Shown: positions 42,101 to 50,731, numbered from the stretch's first letter. The stretch: 64,000 bases of DNA from Aminithiophilus ramosus (GCF_018069705.1 NZ_CP072943.1:1477260-1541259); one strand, 5' to 3'. Numbers and translations: made by a program. The notes: generated by a model not told the origin, from the sequence alone.

Positions 42101-43407
42101 GACGTCTCAAAGAAGCGTCGCACGGTGAAACGGCGCACGGCAAAAGGAGCCTCAAGGGGAATGGCCGCCTTTTTTCTGGCAATGTCGATCTGATCGTCGA
42201 CGGTTTCGACGCCCTCAAGGCCGGGAAGGAGAACCCCCCGTCGCTCCTGCCATTGGACGATAACACCCCACCGCTGGGGGTCGAGATCGGACCGGTCGAA
42301 AACAGGCTCAGAAGGCGATAGGACATCGACGGAGAGGTGAACGCCTGGAAGCTCGCTCCTGCGCATGGGAGGGAAACGAGGATCGCGGCAGGAGGCCGTA
42401 ACGGCGTTGGCGATGATTTCCCCGCCGAGGGAGCCCTCCTGAGGCTCCAACGTTCCCATGCACCCTCGAAGGTGGCCCTCTTTATCCTTGATGGAAACGA
42501 AAGAGGCGGCGGGCGCCTCCCAGAGTTCGGAGAAGGGAAACTCCGCCTCGGCCTCTGACGGGGAGAGAAGGTCTCCGGTTTCGAGGAAAGATTCGATGGA
42601 CCGCCGGGCCAGGAGCGTCGGGTAAGGGCCCGGGACGACGGAGGCCGTCAGATAGCCGACGCCGAAGGGCCATTCGTGAGAGTGGAGGGATACCTCCAGG
42701 CTACCCGTCAGCCCCAGAAAAAAGAGGAGCGAATTCAGCCCGCAGTGGCCGGCACCTCTAACCGTCTTGAGAGAGAGGGAGAGAAGCGGATCCGGAGAGG
42801 AGAGACGCAGGGCTTTCTCCGAGGCCTCCTCGAAAAGGATTCCTTCGGGACGAAAGCCGTAAGGTCCTTCTTCCAAGAGGCAGTGAGAGAGATCGCCGCT
42901 GGCGACGAGCCCCCATCGGCCTCCTCCTGGGAGGGTGCGGAGCCTTTTACCGGAGGCGTAGGCTTCCTCCGGTGAGAGACCCGCGGGGTTGGCGACGACG
43001 AAATTCGGGCGGGAGAGGAGGAGAGAGGGAAGCATGGCGAGGGGTACGAGACTGCCGTGATCGAGGGGAGAGAGGGTCCCCTCTCTGAAGAAAACGTCGG
43101 CCGTCGATTCCAGATGACGAGCGACGCGACGTGACTCTTCCGAAGAGCCTTGCAGCGAAAGGGCCACAGAGGGAGCGCCGAAAGAGGCCAAGCTGCCCTC
43201 GAAATGTCGGCTTCCATCGACAAGAAGCCCTTCGGCGTAACGGAAATGAGGGGAGAGGAGCAGGATCCAATCGACGGGCAGCGGTTCCAGCCGCTTTTGC
43301 AGACACTCAAAACCGAGCAGCGTCTTTTCGGCGCTGCGGCGATGACTTCCCCCCACTTGAGGAACCACCACCGGCGGATGGGGGGTGAAAAGAGCCCACG
43401 CCCACAT
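42097..43407 (-). CDS. AmrB-AmrA fusion (MEMO-like and AMMECR1 domains)
   Basis: About 436 residues. Residues 1-260 form a MEMO/class III extradiol-dioxygenase-like domain (TPHPPVVVPQVGG, LLSPHF, DHGSLVPL, ASGDLSH, GHCGLNSLL). Residues 270-436 form an AMMECR1 domain (SFVSIKDKEGHLRGCMGTLEP, AVTASCRDPRFPP, GVEGVETVDDQIDIARKKA-type stretch). In many genomes these are two genes; here they are one. ATG at 43407 follows AGGTGAGCGCC. Together with amrS it completes the three parts of the AmmeMemoRadiSam system, whose function I cannot state. Confidence 0.87.
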   Translation of the reverse strand: MWAWALFTPHPPVVVPQVGGSHRRSAEKTLLGFECLQKRLEPLPVDWILLLSPHFRYAEGLLVDGSRHFEGSLASFGAPSVALSLQGSSEESRRVARHLESTADVFFREGTLSPLDHGSLVPLAMLPSLLLSRPNFVVANPAGLSPEEAYASGKRLRTLPGGGRWGLVASGDLSHCLLEEGPYGFRPEGILFEEASEKALRLSSPDPLLSLSLKTVRGAGHCGLNSLLFFLGLTGSLEVSLHSHEWPFGVGYLTASVVPGPYPTLLARRSIESFLETGDLLSPSEAEAEFPFSELWEAPAASFVSIKDKEGHLRGCMGTLEPQEGSLGGEIIANAVTASCRDPRFPPMRRSELPGVHLSVDVLSPSEPVFDRSDLDPQRWGVIVQWQERRGVLLPGLEGVETVDDQIDIARKKAAIPLEAPFAVRRFTVRRFFETS

Positions 43408-43454
43408 GGCGCTCACCTGCCTCCAGAGCGAAGTCGTAATGTTGCGACATTCGC

Positions 43455-43460
43455 ATTGTA
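43455..43460 (-). promoter_or_regulatory. Extended -10 promoter for amrBA-amrS
   Basis: TACAAT preceded by TGG on the minus strand, 48 bases before the AmrBA start codon. No recognisable -35 lies at the right distance, consistent with an extended -10 promoter. Confidence 0.5.
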
Positions 43461-43491
43461 CCACGGAGGGGAGAAAAGGTATACGTGAAAA

Positions 43492-44538
43492 TCAAAAAAT
43501 AGCCATGGCGTCGCCGAAGGAGAAAAAGCGGTAGCCCTCTCGGACAGCCCGTTCGTAAGCCTCGAAGGTGCGATCGTAGCCCAGGAAGGCTGCAACCAAC
43601 ATCAGTAGCGTGCTTTTAGGCAGGTGAAAATTGGTGATCAGACCGTCGACGACCCTAAAGGGGTAGCCGGGGTAGATGAAAAGGCGGGTACTCCGCACTC
43701 CGGGAGAGAGTATTCCTTTGTCGTCGGCAGAGGATTCGAGCGTGCGGACCACTGTCGTTCCGACGGCGATGACGCGCCCTCCCCGTTTCCGCGTCCTTTC
43801 CACGGCCGCGACGGCCTCTGCAGAGAGGATGCAGAGTTCTTCGTGCATGGGGTGAAGGCGGATGTCCTTCTCTTTGACGGGCCGGAACGTGCCGAGACCG
43901 ACATGGAGGGTGACGTAAGCCCTCTCGACGCCTCCGGATTCGATCCGATCGAGGAGGGATCGGGTGAAGTGGAGGCCCGCCGTCGGGGCGGCGGCCGATC
44001 CCTCCTCGGCGGCATAAACGGTCTGATAGCGCTCGTCCGGAGCCTGGCTATCGTGGATATAGGGAGGAAGAGGGATTTCGCCGTGACGATCGAGATAGTT
44101 ACGGACAGATTCGGGGTCGGGACCGATAAAGCGGATTTCCCTCGTCCCCTCCTCTCTCGAGGCGTTTACGAGAACCTCTACCCCTTCGGCCAGAACAACC
44201 ACCGTCCCGGGAGGGAGCCTTCTCCCAGGGCGAACGAGGGCCTCCCACTCGCGCCACTCTCCGTCGAGGGGTTTGAGGAGCAGCACTTCAACGGCTCCTC
44301 CTCCTCTTTTTTTGGTGCCTCGCAGCCGTGCTCGGATCACTTTGGTGTCGTTCAGAACGAGCAGATCGCCGGGACACAAAAGATCGGGAAGATCGCAGAA
44401 GAGACGGTCCTCAAGGGGAGAACCTTTTCTGTCGGCTACGAGGAGTCGCGAGTGATCTCTCGGCTCGACGGGATTTTGGGCGATCTGAGACGGCGGCAGT
44501 TCGAAGTGGTAGCTATCGGGATCGTAAAAATCGACCAA
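43492..44538 (-). CDS. queA: QueA, SAM:tRNA ribosyltransferase-isomerase
   Basis: QueA transfers the ribosyl part of SAM to preQ1 in tRNA, giving epoxyqueuosine. The 348-residue protein shows FELPPSQIAQNP near the start, VLNDTKVIRARL, the PTAGLHFT motif near residue 187, THVGLGTF-like LHVGLGTFRPV, and NFHLPKSTLLMLV near the C-terminus. TTG at 44538 is the start, with GAGGTG upstream. It is the last gene of the nadE-to-queA run. Confidence 0.95.
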   Translation of the reverse strand: MVDFYDPDSYHFELPPSQIAQNPVEPRDHSRLLVADRKGSPLEDRLFCDLPDLLCPGDLLVLNDTKVIRARLRGTKKRGGGAVEVLLLKPLDGEWREWEALVRPGRRLPPGTVVVLAEGVEVLVNASREEGTREIRFIGPDPESVRNYLDRHGEIPLPPYIHDSQAPDERYQTVYAAEEGSAAAPTAGLHFTRSLLDRIESGGVERAYVTLHVGLGTFRPVKEKDIRLHPMHEELCILSAEAVAAVERTRKRGGRVIAVGTTVVRTLESSADDKGILSPGVRSTRLFIYPGYPFRVVDGLITNFHLPKSTLLMLVAAFLGYDRTFEAYERAVREGYRFFSFGDAMAIF

Positions 44539-44554
44539 TCAGACACCTCGTGTG

Positions 44555-45919
44555 CTAATAAATTTTCTTCAACGTTGTTCCAGGATAGTAGTGTCCCAGG
44601 ATTTTTTCGGCCTTCCATCCCTTTTCTGCCATGACTTTGGCCCCCCATTGAGACATGCCCACGCCATGGCCCCATCCCCGCCCTTCGAAGGTAAAGGACC
44701 CCGAAGAGCGAGGGCTTGCGACGACGGGAGCCGTCGGTTTGGACCCCTTGCCTTTCGAGGAGCGGGCCAGAGCCTTGTCGACATAGGATTGTCGCGTCTC
44801 GGGATGAAGCAACATATCCATCAGCTCATCCTTCGTGAAAGCCCCCTCCTGCGTCAGCGTGATGATCAGGTTGGGATCGTCCCCATCGACGGCACGGTCC
44901 TTGGCCGGCGGGGAGAGAATGGGGAGAGGCGATCGGGGCGTTCCACCGTCCGAAGATCGCAGCTCGAAACAGGTGCTGCGGATGACTTTGGAATCGGCGG
45001 CCATGCGGAAGGCATGGCTCTTGACCGTCGCTTCTCCGGCGGTCCCTTGAACTCGGAGAGAGACGGCTCTTCCTCCTTGGTCGCGTTCGGCCACGGAAAG
45101 GCCCGTCACCTCTCCGACGTTCACTCCCATTTTGCGAAAAATAGCCGTCATTTGAGTGGCCGTCAAGGTCGTTGACCATGTTTCATGGGGCGATCGAGAG
45201 GGAAAGGGTTCCTGACGGACCACAAGGTAGGGACGGCTGCCGCCCCAGACATCGCGCACGTCGGCTGTCCATCCTCCAGAATCGGAGTGGTAGGGCGTCA
45301 GGGCCAAGTTCCCCTGCCAGGTGACAACCACACCTCGAGTCGCGTCAATGCCTCGATCCAGGGTCGGGTCTTCGGCATTGACGCCGCGATAGACCTGGGC
45401 GTTATGGCTGTCGTCGAAGTCGTATCCCTTGGTTCCGCTCTGGCCTGCGTGGGAAATGGCGTAGGTCCTCGCCACGATGGCCTGAGCTCGGATGGCCTCC
45501 ATGGGCCAGGCGGGATTGATCTCCATCTTGAGAACGCCTCTCAGGTAGTCTTCGACGTCGATGACATTGACCACCACCCACCCTTGCGAGCCCTTTCGAA
45601 CTTCCATTTTCCCCCTGTAGGGACGTCCGTTCCAGGAGAGGGGGGCCTTGGCGGAGACGGAGACGGGGCCGATCAGTTTTTTCCCCCCGACGGAAGCGGT
45701 CCCATCATCGTTGAAGGTCAGGACTGCCTTGGTGCCTCCCCCCATCGATTTGCCTTTGCCGTCGGAGAGCGTCATGGCCGCCGGCGACGTCAGGGTGCCA
45801 CCGCTTTTGTCCCCGTCGATGCGGACCCGCACGGTCTGCGTCGCTCCTTCGGCGGAAAGGGGCAGAAGGGATAAAAGGAGAAACAGGGCCGACAGGAGAT
45901 AGAGTCGCCGTTGCTTCAC
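44555..45919 (-). CDS. SpoIID/LytB-domain protein (peptidoglycan lytic transglycosylase family)
   Basis: About 454 residues. A signal peptide (residues 1-25, hydrophobic core ending LSAEGA) is followed by a SpoIID domain with VEDYLRGVLKMEI, the MEAIRAQAIVARTYA helix, a GWTADVRDVWGG segment and a C-terminal GRGWGHGVGMSQWGA. An insertion with a disordered stretch lies between about 325 and 420. Family members cleave denuded glycan strands; here a role in septal remodelling rather than sporulation is likely. GTG at 45919 is preferred because AAGGAG lies nine bases before it; ATG at 45937 lacks a ribosome site. Confidence 0.87.
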   Translation of the reverse strand: MKQRRLYLLSALFLLLSLLPLSAEGATQTVRVRIDGDKSGGTLTSPAAMTLSDGKGKSMGGGTKAVLTFNDDGTASVGGKKLIGPVSVSAKAPLSWNGRPYRGKMEVRKGSQGWVVVNVIDVEDYLRGVLKMEINPAWPMEAIRAQAIVARTYAISHAGQSGTKGYDFDDSHNAQVYRGVNAEDPTLDRGIDATRGVVVTWQGNLALTPYHSDSGGWTADVRDVWGGSRPYLVVRQEPFPSRSPHETWSTTLTATQMTAIFRKMGVNVGEVTGLSVAERDQGGRAVSLRVQGTAGEATVKSHAFRMAADSKVIRSTCFELRSSDGGTPRSPLPILSPPAKDRAVDGDDPNLIITLTQEGAFTKDELMDMLLHPETRQSYVDKALARSSKGKGSKPTAPVVASPRSSGSFTFEGRGWGHGVGMSQWGAKVMAEKGWKAEKILGHYYPGTTLKKIY

Positions 45920-45953
45920 GAGGTCACGCTCCTTCATGGAGAATCTGGTGGTG

Positions 45954-46178
45954 TCATCGCAGCCAGCGCCCGATGATGTGGGCCGCAAGCGAGAGGACAA
46001 GGCTTACGAGAATCATGGAGGTCAAGGGGAAAAAGAAGCGGAAATTTCCTCGACGAAAGACCCAATCGCCGGGCAGATGTCCCAAGGGCAGAGAGAGGCG
46101 TGATGCCGCCACAAGGCAGGCGCCGCAGACCAGAAGGGCCAGGCCGAGCCCCATCACCAGACGCCCCAGGGCGGACAC
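45954..46178 (-). CDS. DUF2905-family small membrane protein
   Basis: The 74-residue protein has two hydrophobic helices (about residues 6-26 and 48-68) around a LGHLPGDWVFRRGNFRFFFP turn, the signature of DUF2905. Members often lie next to ruv, queA and spoIID genes, as here. Function unknown. GTG at 46178 follows GGAGGAGG by about six bases and starts one base after the ruvB stop. Confidence 0.85.
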   Translation of the reverse strand: MSALGRLVMGLGLALLVCGACLVAASRLSLPLGHLPGDWVFRRGNFRFFFPLTSMILVSLVLSLAAHIIGRWLR

Positions 46179-46179
46179 G

Positions 46180-47226
46180 TCAGGCCTCCTCCGGATCGTC
46201 GACGAGAACCAGCTGTTCTCCCCATCCCATGGGAGGGCGCAACCCGAGATACTGAAAAGCTCTCGTCGTTCCCCTTCGGCCTCGGGGAGTTCTTTCGAGA
46301 AAGCCCTTCTGAATCAGATAGGGCTCGTAAATATCCTCGATCGTCTGAGCTTCCTCGTTGAGGGCCGCTGCCAAAGTCGCCAGTCCAACGGGGCCTCCCC
46401 CGAAAAGACCGACGAGGGCCTTCAGGAGCCGACGATCCCCTTCGTCGAGCCCCAGTCCGTCGACGCCGAGCATGGAGAGGGCCTCGGAAGCCAAGGCGGC
46501 ATCGACGACGGTCGCCCCGCGCACTTCAGCCACATCGCGAACGCGGCGCAGAAGGCGGAGAGCGACGCGGGGCGTCCCACGGGAACGGCCCGCGATCTCG
46601 AAAGCCGCCTCTTTGCAAAGATCCAGTTCGAAAAGGACGGAAGCCCGCATCAGAATATCCTGAAGGGACTCGGGGCCGTAAAGCTGCAGCTGCTCGACGA
46701 TGCCGAAACGGGCTCGCAGCGGAGAGGTCAACAGCCCCAGACGTGTCGTGGCTCCGATAAGCGTAAACGGAGGAAGCTGAAGGCGAATGCTTCGGGCCAG
46801 GGGGCCCTTGCCGACGATGATATCCAAAGCATAATCCTCCATTGCAGGGTAGAGGACCTCCTCCACCGCGGGAGAAAGACGATGGATCTCATCGATGAAA
46901 AGCACATCGTTGGCCTGAACGTTGGAGAGGATGGCCGCCAAATCACCGGCCCGCTCCAGAGCCGGTCCCGACGTCAGACGAATCTGACTGCCCATTTCGT
47001 GAGAGATGATGCCAGCTAACGTCGTTTTTCCCAATCCGGGCGGGCCGTAAAAGAGGGTGTGGTCGAGAGGTTCTCCTCTCCGCTTCGCTGCCTGGATGAA
47101 GATAGAGAGCTTGGCGCTCATCTCCTCCTGGCCGACGAAGTCCTGAAGGTACTGAGGGCGGAGATGGAGCCCTTCGTCCTCTCTCTGAGAGACGGAAGTG
47201 ACGATTCGATCTCTTTCGTCAGTCAC
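46180..47226 (-). CDS. ruvB: RuvB, Holliday junction branch-migration ATPase
   Basis: RuvB is the AAA+ motor of the RuvAB branch-migration complex. The 348-residue protein has Walker [10 protein letters not shown] near residue 60, Walker [10 protein letters not shown], sensor GATTRLG and a C-terminal winged helix ([14 protein letters not shown]). GTG at 47226 is the start. Its order after ruvC and ruvA is canonical. Confidence 0.97.
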   Translation of the reverse strand: MTDERDRIVTSVSQREDEGLHLRPQYLQDFVGQEEMSAKLSIFIQAAKRRGEPLDHTLFYGPPGLGKTTLAGIISHEMGSQIRLTSGPALERAGDLAAILSNVQANDVLFIDEIHRLSPAVEEVLYPAMEDYALDIIVGKGPLARSIRLQLPPFTLIGATTRLGLLTSPLRARFGIVEQLQLYGPESLQDILMRASVLFELDLCKEAAFEIAGRSRGTPRVALRLLRRVRDVAEVRGATVVDAALASEALSMLGVDGLGLDEGDRRLLKALVGLFGGGPVGLATLAAALNEEAQTIEDIYEPYLIQKGFLERTPRGRRGTTRAFQYLGLRPPMGWGEQLVLVDDPEEA

Positions 47227-47237
47227 GGGGCTTCACC

Positions 47238-47846
47238 TCAGCTCTTCCGAAGTTCGCGAAGCGATTCCTGAAGCAGAAGGGACTCCGTCATCTTTTCGGC
47301 TTCGATACGAAGCGAGGCCCGATTGAGGGCGACGGAAGCCTCCGATCGTCCGAAGCCGAGACCTAAAAGAGCCTCAAGCACGACGGAGACAACATCGGGA
47401 TAGGGCGCTTCGCGACGACGGGAGCCCTCCTCTCCTGAGATGTCCTCGAAGTCGGCGAGTTTACCCTTCAACTCGAAACAGAGCCTCTCGGCCGTCTTTT
47501 TCCCGACGCCGGGCACGCGGGAAAGAAGGGCCACATCGCCGCTCTGAAGGGCACGCACGAAATCCTCCATCGTGAGCGATCGCAGCAGGGAGAGGGCAAT
47601 TTTACCACCGATGCCTTTGACGGAGAGCAACGTGCGAAAAAGCTGTCGCTCACGTCCATCGGCAAAACCGAAGAGGATCGGCCCCGTCTCGGGAAGCTGA
47701 AGAACCACATCCATTTCGATCTCCTCGTCGACGCAGCAGCGCTCCTCGCAGCGACGGGAACAAAAAACCTCCAGCCCGAGGCCGTTGACGTCGACAATGA
47801 CGGAATCGGCCTTTTCCAGGACACGGCCACGCAGACGTCTCAGCAA
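47238..47846 (-). CDS. ruvA: RuvA, Holliday junction-binding protein
   Basis: RuvA binds the four-way junction and loads RuvB. The 202-residue protein has the N-terminal OB fold (RLRGRVLEK), two helix-hairpin-helix motifs (LLSVKGIGGKIAL and LSRVPGVGKKTAERL) and a C-terminal RuvB-binding domain (ALLGLGFGRSEA). TTG at 47846 lies behind GGAGGTGA and overlaps ruvC by seven bases. Confidence 0.96.
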   Translation of the reverse strand: MLRRLRGRVLEKADSVIVDVNGLGLEVFCSRRCEERCCVDEEIEMDVVLQLPETGPILFGFADGRERQLFRTLLSVKGIGGKIALSLLRSLTMEDFVRALQSGDVALLSRVPGVGKKTAERLCFELKGKLADFEDISGEEGSRRREAPYPDVVSVVLEALLGLGFGRSEASVALNRASLRIEAEKMTESLLLQESLRELRKS

Positions 47847-48367
47847 GAGAGGTCACCTCCATCGATTCGGCGGCCAAACTGCTCCATGGCCAAGGCAGCT
47901 ATGGCTGCGGCCAGGGCATCGGCGGCATCATCGGGACGGGGACGTTCGTCAAGGCCGAGAAGGCGTTGAACCATCCCCTGAACCTGTCCCTTATCGGCTG
48001 AACCGTGGCCGCAGACGGCAAGCTTGACCTCACTGGGTTTGGGCTCGAAAAGGGGGAGACCTCTTCGGGCTCCGGCCAGAAGAATGACGCCCCGGGCTTG
48101 CCAGACCATGGCGGCTGTGGTGGTGTTACGCCCGAAAAAAAGACGTTCGACGGCGACGAAATGAGGGGAGCCCTCGTCAAGCAGCTCCCCCAGTCGCCGG
48201 TCGAGCAAGAGAAGACGTTCCGAAAGGGAGTGATCGGCGGGCGTCTCGATACAGCCGAAGGAGAGAGCCTTCAGGCTATTTCCCCTCTGAAGGACGAGGC
48301 CAAAGCCTATCCGCCCCAGTCCCGGATCGATGCCCAGGCAGCGACGATCCCTTTCCTCAAGCCTCAA
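47840..48367 (-). CDS. ruvC: RuvC, crossover junction endodeoxyribonuclease
   Basis: RuvC cleaves Holliday junctions. The 175-residue protein has the first catalytic Asp in GIDPGLGRIGFG near residue 14, the Glu in VAVERLFFGRN and the C-terminal DAADALAAAIAAL acidic pair. TTG at 48367 overlaps the end of yebC by 11 bases. Confidence 0.96.
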   Translation of the reverse strand: MRLEERDRRCLGIDPGLGRIGFGLVLQRGNSLKALSFGCIETPADHSLSERLLLLDRRLGELLDEGSPHFVAVERLFFGRNTTTAAMVWQARGVILLAGARRGLPLFEPKPSEVKLAVCGHGSADKGQVQGMVQRLLGLDERPRPDDAADALAAAIAALAMEQFGRRIDGGDLSC

Positions 48368-49112
48368 GGCTCTCCATCACTTCGTCGGGAATATCGAAAT
48401 TGGCCGTCACGTTCTGAACGTCGTCCAGATCCTCAAGAGCGTCAAGAAGCCGGAGAAGGCGGGAGGCCGTGCCCCTCTCGCTGACGGTCACCGTGTTCTT
48501 AGGCGTCATCTGGACATCGGACGAGGCGATATGATAGCCCGCTCCGGACAGAGTCTCGCGAACGGCGGAAAAGGCTGAGGGCGTGCAGTAGATTGAGAAC
48601 GTTCCGTCGCCGTTGTTCTCCACGTCGTCTGCCCCGCCGTCAAGGGCATTCATCATGAGCTCGTCCTCATCGAGTCCTTCGCCGGAGACGACGATCACCC
48701 CACGACGTTCGAACATCCATGCCACACAGCCCGCCTCGCCGAGAGAACCTCCGTTGCGACTGAAAACGAAACGGACCTCGGAGCTGGTCCTGTTTTTGTT
48801 GTCCGTCAAGGACTCGACCAGGACGGCCACGCCGCCGGGGCCATAACCCTCGTAATAGAGCTCCTCATAATTTTCCCCGTCAAGGCCTCCAGAGCCCTTC
48901 TTGATGGCCCTGTCGATGGTCTCGTTGGTCATGTTGGCCTCTTTGGCCTTGTCGACGAATGTCTTGAGGCGAATATTCATGGCGAGGTCGGCGCCACCCT
49001 CTTTGGCGGCGACCATGATGGCCCGGACCAGCTTCTGGAAGGCAACGCCCTTCTTGGCGTCCTGTGCAGCCTTGCGATGTTTGATGTTTGCCCACTTCGA
49101 ATGTCCCGACAT
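48357..49112 (-). CDS. yebC: YebC/TACO1-family protein
   Basis: YebC-type proteins have been described as transcriptional regulators and, more recently, as factors that help ribosomes at difficult sequences. The 251-residue protein begins SGHSKWANIKHRKAAQDAKK and has the GYGPGGVAVLVE and NRTSSEVR segments. The order yebC-ruvC-ruvA-ruvB is common. It starts six bases after the nadE stop. Confidence 0.95.
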   Translation of the reverse strand: MSGHSKWANIKHRKAAQDAKKGVAFQKLVRAIMVAAKEGGADLAMNIRLKTFVDKAKEANMTNETIDRAIKKGSGGLDGENYEELYYEGYGPGGVAVLVESLTDNKNRTSSEVRFVFSRNGGSLGEAGCVAWMFERRGVIVVSGEGLDEDELMMNALDGGADDVENNGDGTFSIYCTPSAFSAVRETLSGAGYHIASSDVQMTPKNTVTVSERGTASRLLRLLDALEDLDDVQNVTANFDIPDEVMESLEA

Positions 49113-49118
49113 GCCCCA

Positions 49119-49883
49119 TCACTCCTCCGAAAGATCGCCTCCCGGCAAAAGACAGCGGGGAGGAAAACTTCTCTTGTGTTCAGATCGGATCTCTGCCTTC
49201 TTGACGAAGGCAAGAACTTCCGGTGTGGCCGTTCCAAAAGCGAGGTAGCGATCGAGAGCGTCGTAGGAAACGCCCATCTCCCCCTCGTCGGTCTGGCCCG
49301 GCCAGAGCCCTGCAGATGGAGGTTTGTTGATGATGCCCTCGGGGACACCCAGATAGCGGGCTATGGAGAGGACCTCTCCTTTAAGAAGATCGGCGAGGGG
49401 CAGAAGATCGGACCCCGAATCGCCATATTTGGTAAAATAGCCGACGGTCCACTCGACGCGATTGCTGGTTCCGCAGACGAGAAAGCCCCGAGGCTGGGCC
49501 ACAGCGTAGAGAGTCGCCATTCGCAGCCGGGCCTTCACGTTTCCCAGAGAAAGGGGCGTCGCCCGCTTCTGATCCTCCGGCGGAAGGGACGTGCAAAGCT
49601 GATCGAAGGCAGGCCCCAAATCGATCCTCTCCGTCGGAATATCGAAGGTTTCGGCGAGTTGTCGCGCGTCTTTTTCGTCCCGAGGATCGCTGTGACAGGG
49701 CATAATGAGTCCCGCCATCGATGAACCGCAGACACGGCGGAGCAGTACGGCCAGAAGGGAAGAGTCGATGCCGCCGCTGAGTCCGAGCAAGGCCCCCTTG
49801 GCGCCGGCAGCGGCCAGATGCTCCTCGAGCCAAGACGTGATGCCCTTGACGAGTTCTTTCGGATTGCGGTAAAAATCATTCAC
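49119..49883 (-). CDS. nadE: NadE, ammonia-dependent NAD synthetase
   Basis: Amidates deamido-NAD with ammonia and ATP. The 254-residue enzyme has the PP-loop LSGGIDSSLLA near residue 40 and the GTSNRVEWTVGYFTKYGD stretch near residue 140. No glutaminase domain is present, which suits an ammonia-producing amino-acid fermenter. GTG at 49883 follows GGGAGGG by six bases. First gene of the nadE-to-queA operon. Confidence 0.94.
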   Translation of the reverse strand: MNDFYRNPKELVKGITSWLEEHLAAAGAKGALLGLSGGIDSSLLAVLLRRVCGSSMAGLIMPCHSDPRDEKDARQLAETFDIPTERIDLGPAFDQLCTSLPPEDQKRATPLSLGNVKARLRMATLYAVAQPRGFLVCGTSNRVEWTVGYFTKYGDSGSDLLPLADLLKGEVLSIARYLGVPEGIINKPPSAGLWPGQTDEGEMGVSYDALDRYLAFGTATPEVLAFVKKAEIRSEHKRSFPPRCLLPGGDLSEE

Positions 49884-49928
49884 GATTATCCCTCCCTTCT
49901 CCGACCCTAGCCTTCACTGACGCCGATA

Positions 49929-49937
49929 ATTTTAGCA
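49929..49937 (-). promoter_or_regulatory. Extended -10 promoter for the nadE-yebC-ruv operon
   Basis: TGC followed by TAAAAT on the minus strand, 46 bases before the nadE start. TGGACA lies 19 bases further upstream, a poor spacing for a -35, so the extended -10 is the main evidence. Confidence 0.5.
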
Positions 49938-50034
49938 CAGAGGCGTTGTCCCGTGTCCATCGTCGTCGCTCGGCAAAAAACACGGCTTCTGGCCCATGAC
50001 GAAAAGAACGAACAGGAGGAGGCGGGAAAGCGAC

Positions 50035-50457
50035 GTGACAACGGAAGATCGCATTCGACGTTTCAGTGTCTCCATACCAGAAGGCCTTCTTGGTGAATTT
50101 GATCAATGGATTTGTGAACAGGGGCTACCTAGCCGGTCGGAAGCCCTGCGCCGGTTGATTCGCGACGGCATAGCCCGGTCCAATTGGGAAGAGGAAAAAG
50201 GTACCCTTTGGGGCACGGTCACGGTTTATTTCGATCACCGCGGCGACGGCGCGACTCACCTCAATCAGCTCCAGCATGACCACGGCCACTCCATCATCTG
50301 TACGACCCATGTCCACGTCGACGCCGATCATTGTCTGGAGGTCCTCGTCCTCAACGGTTCCGTTCAGGACATCAAGGCGTTTCTCTTCGACCTCTCAAAA
50401 ATAAAGGGCATCGAAAGCTCGATGCCCGTCGTTTCCGCGTCTGAAACGCTGGGCTGA
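50035..50457 (+). CDS. nikR: NikR, nickel-responsive regulator
   Basis: NikR represses nickel uptake genes when nickel is bound. The protein of about 140 residues has an N-terminal ribbon-helix-helix (RIRRFSVSIPEGLL, SRSEALRRLIRDGI) and an ACT-like metal domain with His in HDHGHS, then THVHVDADHCLEV, matching the His-His-Cys plus His nickel ligands. GTG at 50035 is favoured because AGGAGGAGG lies upstream (12 bases); an ATG at 49996 would add a 13-residue Arg-rich tail and has no ribosome site. No nickel transporter is nearby, so its targets lie elsewhere. Confidence 0.88.
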   Translation: MTTEDRIRRFSVSIPEGLLGEFDQWICEQGLPSRSEALRRLIRDGIARSNWEEEKGTLWGTVTVYFDHRGDGATHLNQLQHDHGHSIICTTHVHVDADHCLEVLVLNGSVQDIKAFLFDLSKIKGIESSMPVVSASETLG

Positions 50458-50473
50458 GATCGACGATCTCAGC
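50453..50473. repeat. Inverted repeat between nikR and the zinc-ribbon gene
   Basis: GCTGAGATC (50453-50461) and GATCTCAGC (50465-50473) around a three-base loop. It overlaps the nikR stop codon and lies just after the convergent small gene. No T run follows on either strand, so termination is doubtful. Confidence 0.55.
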
Positions 50474-50485
50474 GAGTCAGAAGCT

Positions 50486-50644
50486 TCAGCCCGCAGCGGC
50501 ACAGCCGGCAGGTCGACGAAGCGACGGTCCCTCCAGCAGGATCAACACCTTGCCCCTGCAGAAAGGACACTTTTCGGACTGTGTCTCCGATTCGAACTCT
50601 TTGCCGCACGAAGGACAACGATAACGACGTTTCCTCTCCTCCAT
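50486..50644 (-). CDS. Small zinc-ribbon protein, 52 residues
   Basis: A short frame begins with ATG at 50644 behind GGTGAAGG and stops with TGA at 50488-50486. The product starts MEERKRRYRCPSCGKEF and continues to KCPFCRG: two CxxC pairs 13 residues apart, the pattern of a compact zinc ribbon as in FmdB-like or rubredoxin-type small proteins. The C-terminus is hydrophobic, then Ala/Gly-rich. A longer frame in another register over the same DNA has no such motif. It sits between argF and nikR; no function can be assigned. Confidence 0.72.
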   Translation of the reverse strand: MEERKRRYRCPSCGKEFESETQSEKCPFCRGKVLILLEGPSLRRPAGCAAAG

Positions 50645-50673
50645 TACCTTCACCATCCTTTCCCTGGCAAAGC

Positions 50674-50715
50674 AGAAACAACCCCCTGGGATTATACCCC
50701 CAGGGGGTTGTTTCT
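50674..50715. terminator. Terminator hairpin after argF
   Basis: A 17-bp perfect stem (50674-50690 with 50699-50715) and an eight-base loop, GC core CCCCCTGGG/CCCAGGGGG flanked by AGAAACAA and TTGTTTCT. It begins 17 bases after the argF stop. The T tract is interrupted by G and lies within the stem, so efficiency is uncertain; it could act on both strands. Confidence 0.75.
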
Positions 50716-50720
50716 GTCAC
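50691..50720 (-). promoter_or_regulatory. Possible promoter for the zinc-ribbon gene, -10 in the terminator loop
   Basis: On the minus strand GTGACA (50720-50715), an 18-base spacer and TATAAT (50696-50691). The TATAAT forms most of the loop of the argF terminator hairpin. The start codon of the small gene is 46 bases further on. Confidence 0.45.
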
Positions 50721-50731
50721 CGATTTCGGGG

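Noticed and set aside
45973-47019. + strand open frame over ruvB
   Set aside because: Antisense shadow of ruvB; no motif or Shine-Dalgarno.
50469-50720. 83-codon - strand frame next to argF
   Set aside because: Runs through the terminator hairpin and has no motif, while another frame over the same DNA encodes a zinc ribbon.
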